Source: Bacteroides fragilis (GTDB taxonomy: Bacteria > Bacillota > Clostridia > Lachnospirales > Lachnospiraceae). From it: 64,000 nucleotides of DNA. Every line of letters starts with the position of its first letter. Position 1 is the first letter of the stretch. The DNA is taken from positions 1-64,000 of the forward strand of contig JAMPFK010000006.1 in assembly GCA_023664485.1 (NCBI GenBank), in the 5' to 3' direction. Below, piece after piece: positions 9,215 through 18,185 of this stretch. The notes under the pieces were generated by a model. It ran no database searches and was not told the origin of the DNA. It was given only the letters and a program-made list of their open reading frames with translations. The translations under genes were made by a program, and so were the position numbers.

Positions 9215-10093
9215 TTACTGATTCTCATATAAATACAACGTATTTTCAGCCTCATCGTAGCGGTATCGCAGCATTTGTGTATCCAGCTCCCGAATCCGTT
9301 CCTGCGCATTCCCCAGCTCTTTTTTCGTGTCCTCCACCTGCCCTTTCGTATCCTCAAGCTGTCTCCGGGCATCCTCCATCTGCGTTATCATCTGCTGTAT
9401 CTGTCCGTTTACACTCTCGAACCGGCTGGTGATATCGGCCACGTTCTGCTCGATAGAGGTCTTTAATGCGCCCTGCATTTCCCTGATTTTTATTTTCAGC
9501 TCGCTGTCCGTCGTTTCAAGCGCATCGATCTGTCCATAGATAGCCGCTACATCAGTGTCCACCTGTCCCATCTGTTTTGCAATCTCGCCGAGCTGCTTCT
9601 GAATGACCGGGATCGTTTCAGCGTCCATCCCTTTCACCAAATCGTTCAGAGCATGCAGCGTGTTCTGCGTATTCTGCAGCTTTGTGAGAAAACTGGTAAT
9701 GCCTCCCGTGATCTCTTCCACCTGCTCCCGCAGCAAAAGATTATCTTCCTGTACCGCGGCGGTCGTTTCCAGCGTTTCTTTCACACGCGCCATAGAAGCG
9801 GACAGTTCCTCTATTTTCTCTCCAAAATATTCGATATCCATCAAATACTGCTGTTCCAATTCTTCCCCCGCCTGATTTTCCGCAAGCATTATCTCCGGTT
9901 TCTCCGCCGATATTTCCGCCTTCATTTTCTGCTCTCCACTCACGTTTTTCTGCCAAAGCAGCAACAGGCACAAAATAATACTGGCCAATATCACCATACC
10001 GATAACGCACAAAACCACAAAATTCCCGTTCTTTTCCGGATCATTCCTTCTCTCGCTGATATAATCCGACACTCTTGTCATAAATTCTCTCAT
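9215..10093 (-). CDS. Membrane-anchored coiled-coil protein of unknown function
   Basis: A 292-residue protein I do not recognise. It has a short charged cytoplasmic start, one transmembrane helix at about residues 25-47 (VVLCVIGMVILASIILCLLL), and then an almost continuous extracytoplasmic coiled coil to the C-terminus, rich in Glu, Gln and Lys heptads. No enzymatic motif is visible. The plan resembles surface or methyl-accepting-like spacer proteins, but the signalling tip is absent. An AGGAG site precedes the start. Confidence 0.65.
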   Translation of the reverse strand: MREFMTRVSDYISERRNDPEKNGNFVVLCVIGMVILASIILCLLLLWQKNVSGEQKMKAEISAEKPEIMLAENQAGEELEQQYLMDIEYFGEKIEELSASMARVKETLETTAAVQEDNLLLREQVEEITGGITSFLTKLQNTQNTLHALNDLVKGMDAETIPVIQKQLGEIAKQMGQVDTDVAAIYGQIDALETTDSELKIKIREMQGALKTSIEQNVADITSRFESVNGQIQQMITQMEDARRQLEDTKGQVEDTKKELGNAQERIRELDTQMLRYRYDEAENTLYLYENQ

Positions 10094-10462
10094 ATAAATA
10101 ACCGCTCCTTTCTCTCAGCCCGCAACATTTGCTGCCGCAGGGCACAGTATTCGCAATATGAACAGGACCTATGTGAAAATTTATTTTTCACGGTATAACC
10201 GCCTTTCCCATATTTTCTAACCCTGTTTTTTGTATCAAATCATTTGGAATCATGGCGAATCGCCGAATTACTTTGAGCTCAAATAGAAATGACTTCAAAA
10301 GATTATAAATGTACGGTATCAGAATTATTTTACAAATGCAATACCGGAAATTTTCACAAACTTTTCAGAAAGAGAGCCGGAAAAACATCGTTATGGCTGA
10401 TGTTTTCCGGCTTTTTATATGTCAAAAGGTTCTGAAAAATTTTATCGATTATCTTTTATATA
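10094..10462. other. Gene-free stretch containing a terminator
   Basis: About 370 bp between the coiled-coil gene and vsr. It is AT-rich and contains one strong hairpin (10375-10416). I see no coding potential, RNA gene or clear promoter elsewhere in it. Confidence 0.5.
10375..10416 (+). terminator. Hairpin terminator, probably bidirectional
   Basis: AGCCGGAAAAACATC pairs with GATGTTTTCCGGCT and is followed on the plus strand by TTTTTAT. On the minus strand it lies 50 nt past the vsr stop codon, so it could end the dcm-vsr transcript, though its T run favours plus-strand termination. Confidence 0.7.
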
Positions 10463-10912
10463 TTATAGCTCCAGAAATAAATCATCCTCCTGGAAAAATG
10501 CTTCTGTTATTTTCAGATATTTATCGCAGTCCTCTCTGCTTTTTACCATTCGCTTTACCGTACACTCCCATATAATCAGACACTTAACGCCTCTGTCCTG
10601 TAGTTCGGCTTTAACGATATAATCTCTTTTCATATTTGCCTCAAACTTTTTCTGCCAGAATTCTATTCTTGATTTTGGCATATAAGCGTATTTGCAGGCA
10701 GAATGTCTATGCCAGAAACATCCATGAATAAAAATTGCCGTATTATATTTGCGCAAATATATATCCGGGTGTCCTGGAACCATTTTAGAATTGAGCCTGT
10801 ACCTGTAACCCTGTGCAAAGAGCAGCTTCCTGAAATATATTTCCGGCCTGGTACTTTTTGAGTGGATAGCCGCCATATTTTTGCTTCGTTCCTCCGGGCT
10901 TTTAATATCCAT
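10463..10912 (-). CDS. vsr: Very short patch repair (Vsr) endonuclease
   Basis: A 149-residue T:G mismatch endonuclease that nicks beside mismatches caused by deamination of 5-methylcytosine. The family signature is clear: KSPEERSKNMAAIHSK at the N-terminus, the metal-binding Asp in PGHPDIYL, and HGCFWHRHSACKYA in the core. I chose the ATG at 10910-10912, which has AAGGGAAG just upstream, over an earlier TTG. It lies 109 nt after the methyltransferase, the usual partner. The local DNA is more AT-rich than the metG or ara genes, which suggests transfer. Confidence 0.92.
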   Translation of the reverse strand: MDIKSPEERSKNMAAIHSKSTRPEIYFRKLLFAQGYRYRLNSKMVPGHPDIYLRKYNTAIFIHGCFWHRHSACKYAYMPKSRIEFWQKKFEANMKRDYIVKAELQDRGVKCLIIWECTVKRMVKSREDCDKYLKITEAFFQEDDLFLEL

Positions 10913-11021
10913 ATTACTTCCCTTCAATCATTTTCAAATATTATACAAACCGGGATATTTGTCCAACTTATAATTTCCTTATCAGAGTCTGTAAAAACAT
11001 ATCCTGCAGCCGCCCAAACTA

Positions 11022-12161
11022 TCATCCTCTGCACTTCTGTTTTTCCGGAATATCTGATTTTTCAAGTTTCTGTACTATCAATTTCGCTACATTTTCTATT
11101 AATGGAACCACTACCGAATTTCCAAACTGTTTATATGCCTGCGTATCAGACACCGGAATTTTAAAATCATCTGGAAATCCCTGCAGTCTTGCACATTCAC
11201 GCGGCGTAAGCCTCCTTGGATTCTTCCCTTTCTGCTCGATCAGTATTTCTGAACCGTCTTTATAATATCTTGCACTGATTGTTCTTGATACGCCATCCAA
11301 CGGCGCAATGCCATATCCGAATCCATTTCCTGCTGTTCTGTGCTTTTCCGCATAATTTTGAAGATATGTCCAAAGTTTATCCGATAAAGTATACTTTTCA
11401 TCAACATTCCTATCTAAAATATCCCGCATAACCGGTTTGGGAAATTCAGGCGTTAAATCAAACTCAAAATGCATATTTGTTCCATATTTTTCACGGTCAA
11501 AGCCCACAATCAGAATGCGTTCCCTGTGCTGCGGAACATAATTCTGCCCATCCAACACAGCGTAAAATACACTGTAATTCAATTCTTCTAAGGATTCTAA
11601 TATCACTTTAAATGTTCTTCCTCTATCATGGCTGCACAGATTCTTTACATTTTCCAACATAAATGCTTTTGGCCTTTTCCTTTTTATTATCCGGCAAATA
11701 TCAAAGAAAAGGGTTCCCTGTGTTCTATCTTCAAACCCTGTTGCCCTTCCCAGACTGTTTTTTTTGGAAACGCCTGCAATAGAAAATGGCTGGCAGGGAA
11801 ATCCTGCGGCCAGAATATCATGATCCGGTATGGATGACGCAGGAATCCGTGTAATATCGCCTTCCGGCCGCTCGCCAAAATTGGCAGAATATGTTTGTTG
11901 ACTGTACTTATTCCATTCACTGGAATAAACACAGTGTCCTCCTGCTCTTTCAAACGCAATTCTCATCCCGCCTATTCCGGCAAACAAATCAATAAATGTA
12001 AACTGCCGCTTTTTAACGTCACTCTGCTTTCTTCTCATATCGGTAACATAATATGCGACAGCTTCTCTTACACAATCCTGCATTGTCTGATTTTTCATCA
12101 GGGGACAGGCAGCCAATTCACTATATAAATCATCGTCAACTCTTAGATGCACCTGCTTCAT
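11022..12161 (-). CDS. dcm: DNA (cytosine-5-)-methyltransferase with ribbon-helix-helix-like N-terminus
   Basis: A 379-residue C5-cytosine methyltransferase. Motif I is FIDLFAGIGGMRIAFE (about residue 56), the catalytic Cys is in GFPCQPFSIAG (C123), motif VI is the ENV of LENVKN, and the C-terminal motifs RRLTPRECARLQGFP and QFGNSV are intact. The first 45 residues (MKQVHLRVDDDLYSEL onward) look like a ribbon-helix-helix or antitoxin-type fold, which is not part of the core enzyme. The ATG at 12159-12161 has AGGAGTG upstream. No restriction enzyme gene lies beside it. The recognition sequence is unknown. Confidence 0.93.
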   Translation of the reverse strand: MKQVHLRVDDDLYSELAACPLMKNQTMQDCVREAVAYYVTDMRRKQSDVKKRQFTFIDLFAGIGGMRIAFERAGGHCVYSSEWNKYSQQTYSANFGERPEGDITRIPASSIPDHDILAAGFPCQPFSIAGVSKKNSLGRATGFEDRTQGTLFFDICRIIKRKRPKAFMLENVKNLCSHDRGRTFKVILESLEELNYSVFYAVLDGQNYVPQHRERILIVGFDREKYGTNMHFEFDLTPEFPKPVMRDILDRNVDEKYTLSDKLWTYLQNYAEKHRTAGNGFGYGIAPLDGVSRTISARYYKDGSEILIEQKGKNPRRLTPRECARLQGFPDDFKIPVSDTQAYKQFGNSVVVPLIENVAKLIVQKLEKSDIPEKQKCRG

Positions 12162-12255
12162 TGATATCACTCCTGGGAAATAGTTTATACCTGACTTTTC
12201 CCTGATCATACTATGCATCAGCTTATGAATCAGGCATTTTCGTACATATATTCTT

Positions 12256-13128
12256 TTACCACGTCAGCACCTCATGCCCATCCTCTGTGACCGCCACGGT
12301 AATTTCCCACTGCGCGGAGGGCAGGCCGTCCTCGGTATAAACGGTCCAGCCGTTATCGTCGTCGATGTAAATGTCCGCTCTGCCCATATTGACCATCGGC
12401 TCGATCGTGAACACCATGCCCGGCACCATCAGCATTTCCGTCCCGCGGCCCGTCACATAGCTGACAAAAGGCTCCTCGTGAAATTCCAGCCCTACGCCAT
12501 GGCCGCCGATTTCCCGGACGATGGAATAGCCGTTTTCTTTCGCATAGTCGTTGATCGCCTGCGCCATATCCCCCAGGAAATTCCAGGGTTTTACCTGTTC
12601 AAGGCCGATATCCAGACATTTATGCGCTTTCTCTACCAGTTCCTTTGTCTTTGGCGCAACGTCGCCCAGCATGAACATTCTGGAAGAGTCGGAAAAATAG
12701 CCGCGGTAAATCGTGGAAACGTCCACATTGACGATGTCTCCATCCTTTAAAATGTCCTTTTCGGAAGGAATTCCGTGGCAGACCTGATCGTTTAAGGAAG
12801 TGCATACGCTCCTGGGAAAACCGTCGAATCCAAGCGGCGCCGGAATCCCGCCCATCTGCGTTGTCTTTTCATAGACAAGACGGTCAATTTCTTCGGTGGA
12901 CATACCGATCCGGATGTGCTCCGCCACATAATCGAGCACTGCGATATTGATCCTGCTGCTCTCCTTAATCCCTTCTATCTGCTCTTTCGATTTGAGTATA
13001 CCGTGATCCGGCACAATATGGCCCTTCAGCGCATACTGCTGTATTTTCTCATCGAAAGCCATATGGCAGTTTTTATATTTACGCCCGCTGCCGCACCAGC
13101 ACGGGTCATTCCTTCCAAACTTCTTCAT
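12256..13128 (-). CDS. map: Methionine aminopeptidase type I with SEC-C zinc motif
   Basis: A 290-residue enzyme that removes initiator methionine. The first 25 residues form a SEC-C motif (CWCGSGRKYKNCH), an arrangement common in Lachnospiraceae. The metal ligands are visible in NVDVSTIYRGYFSDSSR, GHGVGLEFHEEP, FTIEPMV and QWEITVAVT. It follows rpe by 27 nt on the same strand and so may be at the end of the pentose transcript, although the hairpin before rpe could limit this. Confidence 0.95.
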   Translation of the reverse strand: MKKFGRNDPCWCGSGRKYKNCHMAFDEKIQQYALKGHIVPDHGILKSKEQIEGIKESSRINIAVLDYVAEHIRIGMSTEEIDRLVYEKTTQMGGIPAPLGFDGFPRSVCTSLNDQVCHGIPSEKDILKDGDIVNVDVSTIYRGYFSDSSRMFMLGDVAPKTKELVEKAHKCLDIGLEQVKPWNFLGDMAQAINDYAKENGYSIVREIGGHGVGLEFHEEPFVSYVTGRGTEMLMVPGMVFTIEPMVNMGRADIYIDDDNGWTVYTEDGLPSAQWEITVAVTEDGHEVLTW

Positions 13129-13155
13129 TTTTATGTCATTCCTTACCGTATAAGA

Positions 13156-13815
13156 TCATTTCCCTGCAAAAATTTCCAGATACCGCTTAACATTCCCGCC
13201 AATATTTCCATGAAAAACGGAAGAACCAGCCACGATTACATTGGCGCCGGCATCGAGAACGACGGATACATTATCCGCCGTAATGCCGCCGTCCACCTGA
13301 ATATTCAGATCAAGTCCCATTTCTTCCGCCATCCGGCGGGCGCGTTGGATGCGCTCCGTCGATTCCGGGATATATTTCTGGCCGCCGAATCCGGGCTCCA
13401 CCGTCATGATCAGAAGCATATCGAGTTTTGCCAGATACGGCCTGGCCGCCTCCACCGAAGTCGCCGGTTTGATGGAAAGCCCGGCCTTACAGCCGGCGCC
13501 ATGTATTTTTTCGATCACGCTGTCCACGTCTTTCGCCGCTTCCAGATGAAAAGTAATGCTGTCCGCTCCGCATCTGGCAAATTCTTCAATATAACGCTCC
13601 GGCTCCACGATCATCAGATGCACATCGAACACCTTGCGGCTTACCGGCCTAATCGTCGAAATAACGGGCATTCCAAAGGAAATAGACGGCACGAACACGC
13701 CGTCCATGACATCGATATGAATATACTCCGCTCCCGCTTCATCCGCCTCTTTCATCTGCTGTCCGAGAATCCTGAAATCCGCCGCGAGGATAGACGGTGA
13801 TAAAATTCTTTTCAC
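13156..13815 (-). CDS. rpe: Ribulose-phosphate 3-epimerase
   Basis: A 219-residue TIM-barrel enzyme that interconverts D-ribulose 5-phosphate and D-xylulose 5-phosphate. The beginning LSPSILAADF, the metal-site HIDVMDGVFVPSISFG, LMIVEPERYIEEF, TVEPGFGGQKY and QVDGGIT are all characteristic. It lies just beyond the split transketolase and completes the non-oxidative pentose branch fed by the ara genes. Confidence 0.96.
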   Translation of the reverse strand: MKRILSPSILAADFRILGQQMKEADEAGAEYIHIDVMDGVFVPSISFGMPVISTIRPVSRKVFDVHLMIVEPERYIEEFARCGADSITFHLEAAKDVDSVIEKIHGAGCKAGLSIKPATSVEAARPYLAKLDMLLIMTVEPGFGGQKYIPESTERIQRARRMAEEMGLDLNIQVDGGITADNVSVVLDAGANVIVAGSSVFHGNIGGNVKRYLEIFAGK

Positions 13816-13841
13816 AAAAATCTCCTCCTCAGAAAACCCAT

Positions 13842-13869
13842 GAAGAATGGCTCTGACGAGCCATTCTTC
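13842..13869 (-). terminator. Hairpin between transketolase and rpe
   Basis: GAAGAATGGCTC and its complement form a 12-bp stem with a 4-nt loop, followed on the minus strand by ATGGGTTTTC. The T run is weak, so this may be a partial terminator or an mRNA-stabilising 3' end of the ara-tkt transcript. Confidence 0.6.
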
Positions 13870-13878
13870 GATGTCAAT

Positions 13879-14817
13879 TTATACAAATTCTTTTACTTTC
13901 GCATAGATGCCTTTTCCATCCAGGCCGTATTTCTCCACCAGCGCCGCGGCCGTACCGGATTCGCCGAATACATCCTGCATACCGATCTTCATTACGCGGG
14001 TCGGCTGGTTTTCGGACAAACAGTCGCATACGGCGCTGCCCAGCCCGCCGATAACGCTGTGCTCTTCCGCGGTAACGACCTTCCCGGTCTTTTTCGCGGA
14101 CGCGACGATCAGCTCCTTATCGAGAGGCTTGATCGTATGGATATTGATGACCTCCGCGCTGATACCGTCCGCCGCGAGCATTTCCGCCGCTTCCAGCGCG
14201 GATGCGACCGTAATACCGCTCGCCACGATCGTTACGTCGCTGCCTTCCTTCAACAGAACGCCTTTTCCGATTTCAAATTTATAATCGGGCCTGTCATTGA
14301 TGACCGGAACGGCCGCACGGCCGAATCGCAGATAAACGGGGCCTTCCTTTTCGATCGCCGCCCGGACGGCCGCTCTCGCTTCCACATCGTCCGCAGGAAC
14401 GATAACGGTCATTCCCGGAATCGTTCTCATAAGCGCCACATCTTCGTTACACTGGTGAGTCGCTCCGTCCTCGCCGACCGTAATGCCCGCATGAGTCCCG
14501 CCGATCTTCACATTCAGATGCGGATAACCGATCGAGTTGCGGACCTGTTCAAAATTACGGCCTGCCGCGAACATCGCAAAGGAGCTGATGAAAGGCACTT
14601 TGCCACAGGTAGCGAGCCCTGCCGCAATCCCTGTCATATTACATTCCGCGATGCCGCAGTCGATGTGGCGGTCGGGATATGCTTTCTTGAAAACGCCGGT
14701 CTTAGTCGCACCTGCAAGGTCTGCATCCAATACGACCAGATTCGGGAAATCCGCCCCGCATTCTACCAGCGCATTGCCATAGCTTTCTCTTGTTGCTATT
14801 TTCTTTATTTCTGACAT
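13879..14817 (-). CDS. Transketolase, C-terminal subunit
   Basis: A 312-residue protein carrying the pyrimidine-binding and C-terminal domains of transketolase. GEDGATHQCNEDVALMRTIPGMTVI is the pyrimidine-domain signature and includes the conserved Glu. Together with the next gene upstream it makes a two-subunit enzyme that moves C2 units between sugar phosphates. Its start overlaps the end of the N-terminal subunit gene by 13 nt, which suggests translational coupling. Confidence 0.95.
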   Translation of the reverse strand: MSEIKKIATRESYGNALVECGADFPNLVVLDADLAGATKTGVFKKAYPDRHIDCGIAECNMTGIAAGLATCGKVPFISSFAMFAAGRNFEQVRNSIGYPHLNVKIGGTHAGITVGEDGATHQCNEDVALMRTIPGMTVIVPADDVEARAAVRAAIEKEGPVYLRFGRAAVPVINDRPDYKFEIGKGVLLKEGSDVTIVASGITVASALEAAEMLAADGISAEVINIHTIKPLDKELIVASAKKTGKVVTAEEHSVIGGLGSAVCDCLSENQPTRVMKIGMQDVFGESGTAAALVEKYGLDGKGIYAKVKEFV

Positions 14818-15641
14818 AACGCTTCACCTACTTTCTCCAGATCCGCCATCGCGATCGCATACTCTTCGTCGTTCGGCGCTTTTCCATGCCAGCCGACATT
14901 GCCCTCCATGAAGGAAACGCCTTTTCCTTTCAATGTCTTGCAGATGATCGCCGTCGGCATCCCCTTAGTATTTCTCGCTTCTTTAAACGCCGCTTCGAGC
15001 TGGTCGAAGTCGTTACCGTCAATATTGATCACATGGAAATTAAAAGCCTCGAATTTCTTATCGATCGGATAGGGCGAGCATACGTCGTCGATCTTTCCGT
15101 CGATCTGCAGACCGTTATTGTCCACGATAACTACCAGATTATCCAGCTTTCTGTGGCCGGCGAACATGGAAGCCTCCCATACCTGGCCTTCCTGAATCTC
15201 GCCGTCGCCGAGCAGCGTATAGACTCTGTAATCTTTGTTATCCATTTTTCCGGCTAACGCCATACCGACCGCCGCCGAAATGCCCTGTCCGAGGGATCCC
15301 GACGACATATCGACGCCCGGCGTCTCCTGCATACAGGGATGTCCCTGTAAGTAAGAACCGAGATGGCGCAGCGTCGGCAGATCCTCTACCGGGAAATAAC
15401 CCCGGTTCGCCAGTACGGAATACAGGCCGGGCGCCGTATGTCCTTTGGATAATACGAAACGGTCCCTGTTTTCCATCCTGGGATTCTTCGGGTCAATATT
15501 CATTTCCTCGAAATACAAATAAGTAAAAATATCCGCAGCCGATAAGGAACCGCCGGGATGCCCGGCTTTCGCGCCATGTACCGCTGTGACAATACCTTTA
15601 CGAACTTCATTAGCCGTTTTCTGCAACTCTGATTTGTTCAT
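14805..15641 (-). CDS. Transketolase, N-terminal subunit
   Basis: A 278-residue thiamine-diphosphate-binding half of transketolase. The motif GDGEIQEGQVWEA with downstream VDNNGLQ is the TPP/Mg site; HAPG-type loop residues are in SKGHTAPGLYS. I chose the ATG at 15639-15641 because GGAGGT precedes it, rather than a start 108 nt upstream that would run through hairpin sequence. Split transketolase is common in Firmicutes pentose operons. Confidence 0.95.
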   Translation of the reverse strand: MNKSELQKTANEVRKGIVTAVHGAKAGHPGGSLSAADIFTYLYFEEMNIDPKNPRMENRDRFVLSKGHTAPGLYSVLANRGYFPVEDLPTLRHLGSYLQGHPCMQETPGVDMSSGSLGQGISAAVGMALAGKMDNKDYRVYTLLGDGEIQEGQVWEASMFAGHRKLDNLVVIVDNNGLQIDGKIDDVCSPYPIDKKFEAFNFHVINIDGNDFDQLEAAFKEARNTKGMPTAIICKTLKGKGVSFMEGNVGWHGKAPNDEEYAIAMADLEKVGEALCQK

Positions 15642-15670
15642 TGTCAACCTCCATACATTCATTTGATTCA

Positions 15671-15758
15671 TTATACCATGTCTGCAAGCAGACATGGTAC
15701 GCTTCGCGATGCACACTCGCTTCGCTCGGTGCGGTATAATATCTGACAATATTATACC
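15671..15758. repeat. Cluster of palindromes between araD and transketolase
   Basis: Two hairpins: ACCATGTCTGC with its complement near 15677-15700, and a perfect 10-bp-arm dyad GGTATAATAT/ATATTATACC at 15733-15758. ATTATACC and GGTATAAT also bracket a GC-rich core at 15671-15740. It looks like an extragenic palindromic element or an mRNA-processing site inside the operon. Confidence 0.5.
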
Positions 15759-15811
15759 ACAACAGCCGGGATGCCTGTACCCGAAAAATTTTTCCCGGCC
15801 ATATTTTTCAA

Positions 15812-16510
15812 TTAATTACTCTGTCCGTAGTAAGCGTTCGCGCCGTGTTTCCTGTAATAATGTTTATCCTGTAATTCCTGCGGCGCGGGCTGGATGCGGG
15901 GATTGATCGTCTCCGCCCGGTATGCCATCTTCGCCACTTCTTCCAGAACAACGGCGTTATGCACCGCGTCATGCGCGTTTTTCCCCCAGGCAAAAGGACC
16001 GTGATTCTTGCACAGCACCGCCGGAACGGCCATGACGTCTTTACCCATCCTCTGAAATTCGCTTACGATCAAAAGCCCTGTATTCTGCTCATAAGCCTCG
16101 GCGATTTCTTCCTCCGTCAGACAGCGCAGACAGGGTACTTCGCCGTAAATATAGTCCGCATGAGTCGTTCCATAGCAGGGAATGTCCCTTCCCGCCTGCG
16201 CCCAGCTCGTCGCATAGGAAGAGTGGGTATGTACGATACCGCCGATCTGCGGATAAGCCTTATACAGCTCCAGATGCGTCGGCGTATCGGAGGAAGGATT
16301 ATAGCGGCCCTCCACCTTGTTTCCCTTCAAATCCATCAGCACCATATCCTCCGGCGTCAGTTTATCATAGTCCACGCCGGACGGCTTAATCGCAAAGATG
16401 CCCGATTCCTCGTCGATCTCGCTGACATTTCCCCATGTGAACGTAACAAGGCCATACTCTGGCAGAAGCATATTCGCTTCATATACGCGTTTCTTTAATT
16501 CTTCTAACAT
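15812..16510 (-). CDS. araD: L-ribulose-5-phosphate 4-epimerase
   Basis: A 232-residue class II aldolase-like epimerase converting L-ribulose 5-phosphate to D-xylulose 5-phosphate. The zinc-binding HTHSSYATSWAQ, TTHADYIYG and the SSDTPTHLELYKAYP segment are diagnostic. It follows araB by 18 nt and completes the three-enzyme arabinose route. Confidence 0.96.
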   Translation of the reverse strand: MLEELKKRVYEANMLLPEYGLVTFTWGNVSEIDEESGIFAIKPSGVDYDKLTPEDMVLMDLKGNKVEGRYNPSSDTPTHLELYKAYPQIGGIVHTHSSYATSWAQAGRDIPCYGTTHADYIYGEVPCLRCLTEEEIAEAYEQNTGLLIVSEFQRMGKDVMAVPAVLCKNHGPFAWGKNAHDAVHNAVVLEEVAKMAYRAETINPRIQPAPQELQDKHYYRKHGANAYYGQSN

Positions 16511-16528
16511 CGTCCCGATTCCTTTCTT

Positions 16529-18133
16529 TTATAAATTTTCTACCGCCGCACGCTCGATCGCGAGTCCCTTCGCATAACGCGCCATGAATCGATCGAAGCC
16601 CTCTACATCCTCTTTCTGCGGCGCTTCTTTCGTTCCTTCCTGTCCCGCGAATACTTTTTGCTCCAGGAAGGAAGCTAATGTCTCGCCTTCCTCCTTATGC
16701 AGCATATAGGAAGCTAACAGCGCCATGCCCCACGCGCCGCCTTCTCCCGCGGTCTCCATAACGCTGACGGAAGCATTTATCGCCGCCGCCATGATGCGCT
16801 GGCCGACGCCTTTGGTCTTGAACAGGCCTCCATGGCCGAACATCTCGTCCACCTGGACGCCCTCTTCCTTCAAAAGGATATCCAGCCCTGTTTTCAGCGC
16901 GCCGAGCGCGGTAAAAAGATGTACTCTCATAAAATTCGCAAGATTGAAATTATCAGACGGTGTGCGCACGAACAGCGGCCGGCCTTCCTCAAAACCGGTG
17001 ATATGCTCGCCGGAAAAATAATTGTACGCCAGCAGTCCGCCGCAGTCCGGATCGCCCTCCAGCGCTTTGCGGTACAGCGTGCCGAACAGCTCGTTCATAT
17101 CCGCTTTGACGCCCATGCTCTCTGCAAATTCTCTGAAAATGCCAACCCATGCATTCAAATCGGAGGTGCAGTTATTACAATGCACCATCGCGACCAGACT
17201 TCCGTCGGGCGTCGTCACGAGATCGATGGCATCATATACCTTCTGCAGTTCTTTTTCCAGAACGATCATCGCAAATACGCTCGTTCCCGCAGAGACATTT
17301 CCCGTCCTTCTCGCCACGGAATTGGTCGCCGCCATACCGGTTCCCGCATCGCCCTCCGGCGGACTAAGCGGAATGCCTGCCTGCAGTTTTCCGGCCGGGT
17401 CTAACAACGCCGCGCCCTCCGCCGTCAGGGTTCCCGCTGCTTCTCCGGCTGTCAGCACTTTCGGCATAATTTCCCGCAGCTTCCACGGGAATTTCTTATC
17501 CGCCGTGAGTTCGTCGAACTGCTCAATCATCTTCGCATTAAAGTCCCCTGTCTCGATATCGATCGGAAACATGCCGGACGCCTCCCCCACACCCAGAACG
17601 CGTTCACCGGTCAGCTTCCAGTGCACATAACCGGCCAGCGTCGTGAAAAAGCGCACCGAAGGAACATGCTCTTCGCCGTTCAAAATCGCCTGATAGAGAT
17701 GCGCGATGCTCCATCTCTGCGGAACATGGTAGTTGAATACTTCCGTCAGCTTTTCGGATGCCTGTCCGGTAATCGTATTCCGCCATGTACGGAAAGGCAC
17801 GAGAAGCTCCCCTTTTTCGTCGAACGCCATATAGCCGTGCATCATCGCGCTGAATCCGATCGCGCCGATTTTCCGCAGTTCCGTACCGTATTGCTTCCGC
17901 ACATCCTCCGCAAGGTCCCTGTAACAGTCCTGCAGTCCGTTCCAGACGTCCTCTAAACTGTATGTCCAGATACCGTTCTCCAGCCTGTTCTCCCAGTCAT
18001 GGGAACCGGATGCGACCGGCGCGTTGTCTTCTCCCACCAGAACCGCTTTGATTCTGGTGGAGCCGAGCTCAATGCCGAGCACGGTACGGCCGTCATCAAT
18101 CTGTTTCTTTACTTCTTCCGTTGTAAACCCCAT
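16529..18133 (-). CDS. araB: FGGY carbohydrate kinase, probable L-ribulokinase
   Basis: A 534-residue FGGY kinase. The N-terminal phosphate loop is LGIELGSTRIKAVLVG, and GNVSAGTSVFAMI and the C-terminal GHGGLFKTKGVGQRIMAAA belong to the second actin-like lobe. By position between araA and araD it should phosphorylate L-ribulose. It is not of the classical E. coli AraB subgroup, so the assignment rests mainly on context. The start at 18131-18133 has AAAGGAGG upstream; a longer reading would overlap araA. Confidence 0.88.
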   Translation of the reverse strand: MGFTTEEVKKQIDDGRTVLGIELGSTRIKAVLVGEDNAPVASGSHDWENRLENGIWTYSLEDVWNGLQDCYRDLAEDVRKQYGTELRKIGAIGFSAMMHGYMAFDEKGELLVPFRTWRNTITGQASEKLTEVFNYHVPQRWSIAHLYQAILNGEEHVPSVRFFTTLAGYVHWKLTGERVLGVGEASGMFPIDIETGDFNAKMIEQFDELTADKKFPWKLREIMPKVLTAGEAAGTLTAEGAALLDPAGKLQAGIPLSPPEGDAGTGMAATNSVARRTGNVSAGTSVFAMIVLEKELQKVYDAIDLVTTPDGSLVAMVHCNNCTSDLNAWVGIFREFAESMGVKADMNELFGTLYRKALEGDPDCGGLLAYNYFSGEHITGFEEGRPLFVRTPSDNFNLANFMRVHLFTALGALKTGLDILLKEEGVQVDEMFGHGGLFKTKGVGQRIMAAAINASVSVMETAGEGGAWGMALLASYMLHKEEGETLASFLEQKVFAGQEGTKEAPQKEDVEGFDRFMARYAKGLAIERAAVENL

Positions 18134-18185
18134 TATAACATCCTCCTTTATGATTTCTATCCCGTTATCTCTCCGCCGCAACGAA

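Noticed and set aside
10463..12161. A complete restriction-modification system.
   Set aside because: Only the methyltransferase and the mismatch endonuclease are present; Vsr is a repair enzyme, and no restriction nuclease gene adjoins.
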